NCBI RefSeq assembly: GCF_020991375.1
Contig: NZ_JAJLQZ010000012.1
Location: forward strand, 107,815 to 171,814
Reading direction: 5' to 3'
Source: Glycomyces amatae
Lineage (GTDB): Bacteria > Actinomycetota > Actinomycetes > Mycobacteriales > Micromonosporaceae
DNA: 64,000 bases
Positions 62,577 through 64,000 of this stretch are shown piece by piece. Position numbers and translations under genes: made by a program. The notes under the pieces were generated by a model. That model did not search any database. It was not told the origin of the DNA and saw only the letters and a list, made by a program, of their open reading frames with translations. Each line of letters opens with the position of its first letter. Position 1 is the stretch's first letter.

Positions 62577-63608
62577 TCAGCCGGTTTGGATGTAGTAGAC
62601 CGGGCCGGTGAGGTCCTCGGCAACGCTGACGTAGAACAGCAGACCCGCGGTATCGGTGATATCGGCTGGGATCTCTGCGCAGGCAGTACCGGTAGCGGTG
62701 CCGCCGTTCTCCACGTCAGGGGCATCAGCCCAGTACCCGGGCAAGGTCGCTTCGCAGTCCTCGGGGTAGAACGCCCCATCGGCCCAGATACCCACTTCGA
62801 TCTCGAAGACCATCGAGACGATCCCGGTACCGGTGTAGGTGCCGGTGACGTCGTAGGTGACGATCTGGCGATCGGCGGGCAGCTCTCCCCAGATGTCCGG
62901 ATCTCCAGCTGATATCGCATCGAGCCGGAGGTTCGAGGGCGTGATCTGCCAGTTGCCGATCTCGGCTGTCGAGCCAGCCGGGAGGGGCGCTGTCGAGCTG
63001 GTGCCGTCGGTCGGGACTTCCTCGGGCGCGTCGGGGTCAATCGCAATGAACGTGCGAGCCTGATTGCTGTCGAGTTGCTCGAGGTAGGGGACGACGTCGC
63101 CGACGCCGGTCGGGATCTCGATGCAAATGGTGCCTGAGACGGCCTTGCCGCTCGATACTTCAGGGGTCTCGTAGATGTCGTCAACGGTGGTGGCCGGGCA
63201 GGGCAGGTAGAACGCACCGTCGGCCCAGGCGCCGAAGGTGAACTCGTACCAGAGCGCGCTCGAGCCGGCGCCATTGTATGTGGCCTCGATGGCGAACGTC
63301 GCGAACGAGTTGCCCGGGGAGGGTCCGATGCCGTAGCCGTACGGGTCGGATTCGAGGACCTCGTCGGTCACGTCGAACCTGAGATTGCTCAGGCGCACGC
63401 TCCAGTCGGCCACCTCGACCTCAGTACCGGGCGGGTACGGGTCTTCAGGGCGCGAGCCCGGGGCCGCTCCCGCGGTCGCCGACTCGGACGAGCTGTTCCC
63501 TGCGGGGTCGCTGGTGTCAGCGCTGCAGCCGAAAGCCGCGGCAGCGACCGTGAGGGCTGCTATCGCCGCGCCGGCGAGACGCGGTGCATAGACCGGTTGC
63601 GAGGGCAT
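62577..63608 (-). CDS. Lipoprotein with two copies of a DUF4352-like domain
   Basis: 343 residues. Signal and lipobox LTVAAAAFGC (Cys28), then a Ser/Ala/Gly spacer and two homologous immunoglobulin-like domains: about 57-185 (GTEVEVADWSVRLSNLRFDV, FGAWADGAFYLPCPATTV, GTICIEIP) and about 212-343 (GSTAEIGNWQITPSNLRLDA, VGIWADGAFYPEDCEATL, GTACAEIP). Each has a Cys pair likely forming a disulfide. Resembles telokin-like DUF4352 lipoproteins. Function unknown. Starts at MPSQPVYAPR; the frame continues upstream without a better signal peptide. Confidence 0.72.
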   Translation of the reverse strand: MPSQPVYAPRLAGAAIAALTVAAAAFGCSADTSDPAGNSSSESATAGAAPGSRPEDPYPPGTEVEVADWSVRLSNLRFDVTDEVLESDPYGYGIGPSPGNSFATFAIEATYNGAGSSALWYEFTFGAWADGAFYLPCPATTVDDIYETPEVSSGKAVSGTICIEIPTGVGDVVPYLEQLDSNQARTFIAIDPDAPEEVPTDGTSSTAPLPAGSTAEIGNWQITPSNLRLDAISAGDPDIWGELPADRQIVTYDVTGTYTGTGIVSMVFEIEVGIWADGAFYPEDCEATLPGYWADAPDVENGGTATGTACAEIPADITDTAGLLFYVSVAEDLTGPVYYIQTG

Positions 63609-64000
63609 GATGTGCTCCTGACGAGCCCTGCGGCGGAATCTCGCCGCAGGTCGCACCAGATTGCGTTCCACTGAGAGAAAAATCTGGGCCTAGGACAAAT
63701 CTACGCCTCCGGGGCCTGATCCAGTGGCGTTCTCGCATTTGCACGGCTCGACTTGCCCCTGGCCCTTCGTGCCCGCGCCGCTCGCGTGCGGGAGGAGTCC
63801 GTTGCTGGGCTGGAGGCTGATAATCAACGCTCGGCCACTGAACTCGCGCGTGCACCGGTACCGCCGGGAGGATTGAATTCTCCCAAGCGGTCAACCCACG
63901 CCTGCGGAGCGACGTCGCAGCGAGCCAGGAACTCTATGTTCCACGCTCTTGGACCTTGGACTGCAACCGCTGCCGGCTGCGTGCCTGGACGAGGACACAC
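63609..64000. other. Right end, no gene recognised
   Basis: 392 bp including the promoter region of the lipoprotein gene. Open frames here have no ribosome binding site or recognisable product; a gene may begin beyond the window. Confidence 0.35.

Overview
The window is high-GC DNA from a Gram-positive actinomycete. It carries sortase-anchored LPXTG proteins, an Lsr2 nucleoid protein, a complete conservon (CvnA-B-C-D type operon), a DUF222/HNH protein, an LprG-P55 type operon, a tRNA-Leu(UAA) of the bldA type, and several promoters of the form TANNNT-6 nt-start codon typical of leaderless actinobacterial transcripts. The tandem Opp-type lipoproteins and thioester surface proteins would fit Glycomyces/Stackebrandtia-like organisms, but that placement is only a guess.

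Layout. 1-2000: the end of a 3-hydroxyacyl-CoA dehydrogenase gene converges on the conserved actinobacterial tRNA-Thr/tRNA-Met/rpmG/hadA/hadB block. 2099-4896: a membrane GAF-GGDEF-EAL protein follows a gene for a small secreted peptide with three GVSGEIS repeats. 5113-9423: an iron-regulated heme oxygenase, an M23 peptidase and the PcrA helicase. 9636-10103: chorismate mutase preceded by an attenuator-like leader whose 22-residue peptide carries Phe-Tyr-Phe-Tyr-Tyr. 10141-12760: two thioester-domain LPXTG proteins. 13001-19028: a phosphatidylserine-decarboxylase fusion, a tandem Nudix protein, guaA and a FUSC-type membrane protein. 19122-24361: a HigBA-like toxin-antitoxin pair, a Bax-inhibitor-1 protein, a secreted 5'-nucleotidase and an acyl-CoA dehydrogenase. 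24464-28725: the conservon and tRNA-Leu(UAA). 29305-33431: a gene-poor stretch with a DUF222/HNH gene and small hypothetical genes.

33522-47967 is one large peptide-import locus. oppBCDF is preceded by five separate family-5 solute-binding lipoprotein genes, most with their own terminator and upstream repeats, so one permease probably serves several differently regulated binding proteins. 48210-54948 holds a HelD/HelR-type RNA polymerase motor, a degenerate histidine phosphatase, a small acetyltransferase, the lprG-P55 operon and a GH11 xylanase with CBM2 behind xylanase-type operator palindromes.

55509-64000 looks like an acquired island with visibly lower GC. Its centrepiece is a 1340-residue protein joining an XRE DNA-binding domain, an Mrr-like PD-(D/E)XK nuclease, a STAND-type NTPase and a long helical C-terminus. 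This is the architecture of an Avs-like antiviral sensor-nuclease with an unusual built-in repressor domain. Around it are a divergent 64-residue membrane protein, an internally deleted IS5-family element carrying a passenger gene between intact inverted repeats, a DUF4177-like/SHOCT protein, gene fragments, an lsr2 copy and a duplicated-domain lipoprotein. This island is the best candidate for an undescribed system. The aromatic leader at 10000-10103 is the best candidate for undescribed regulation.
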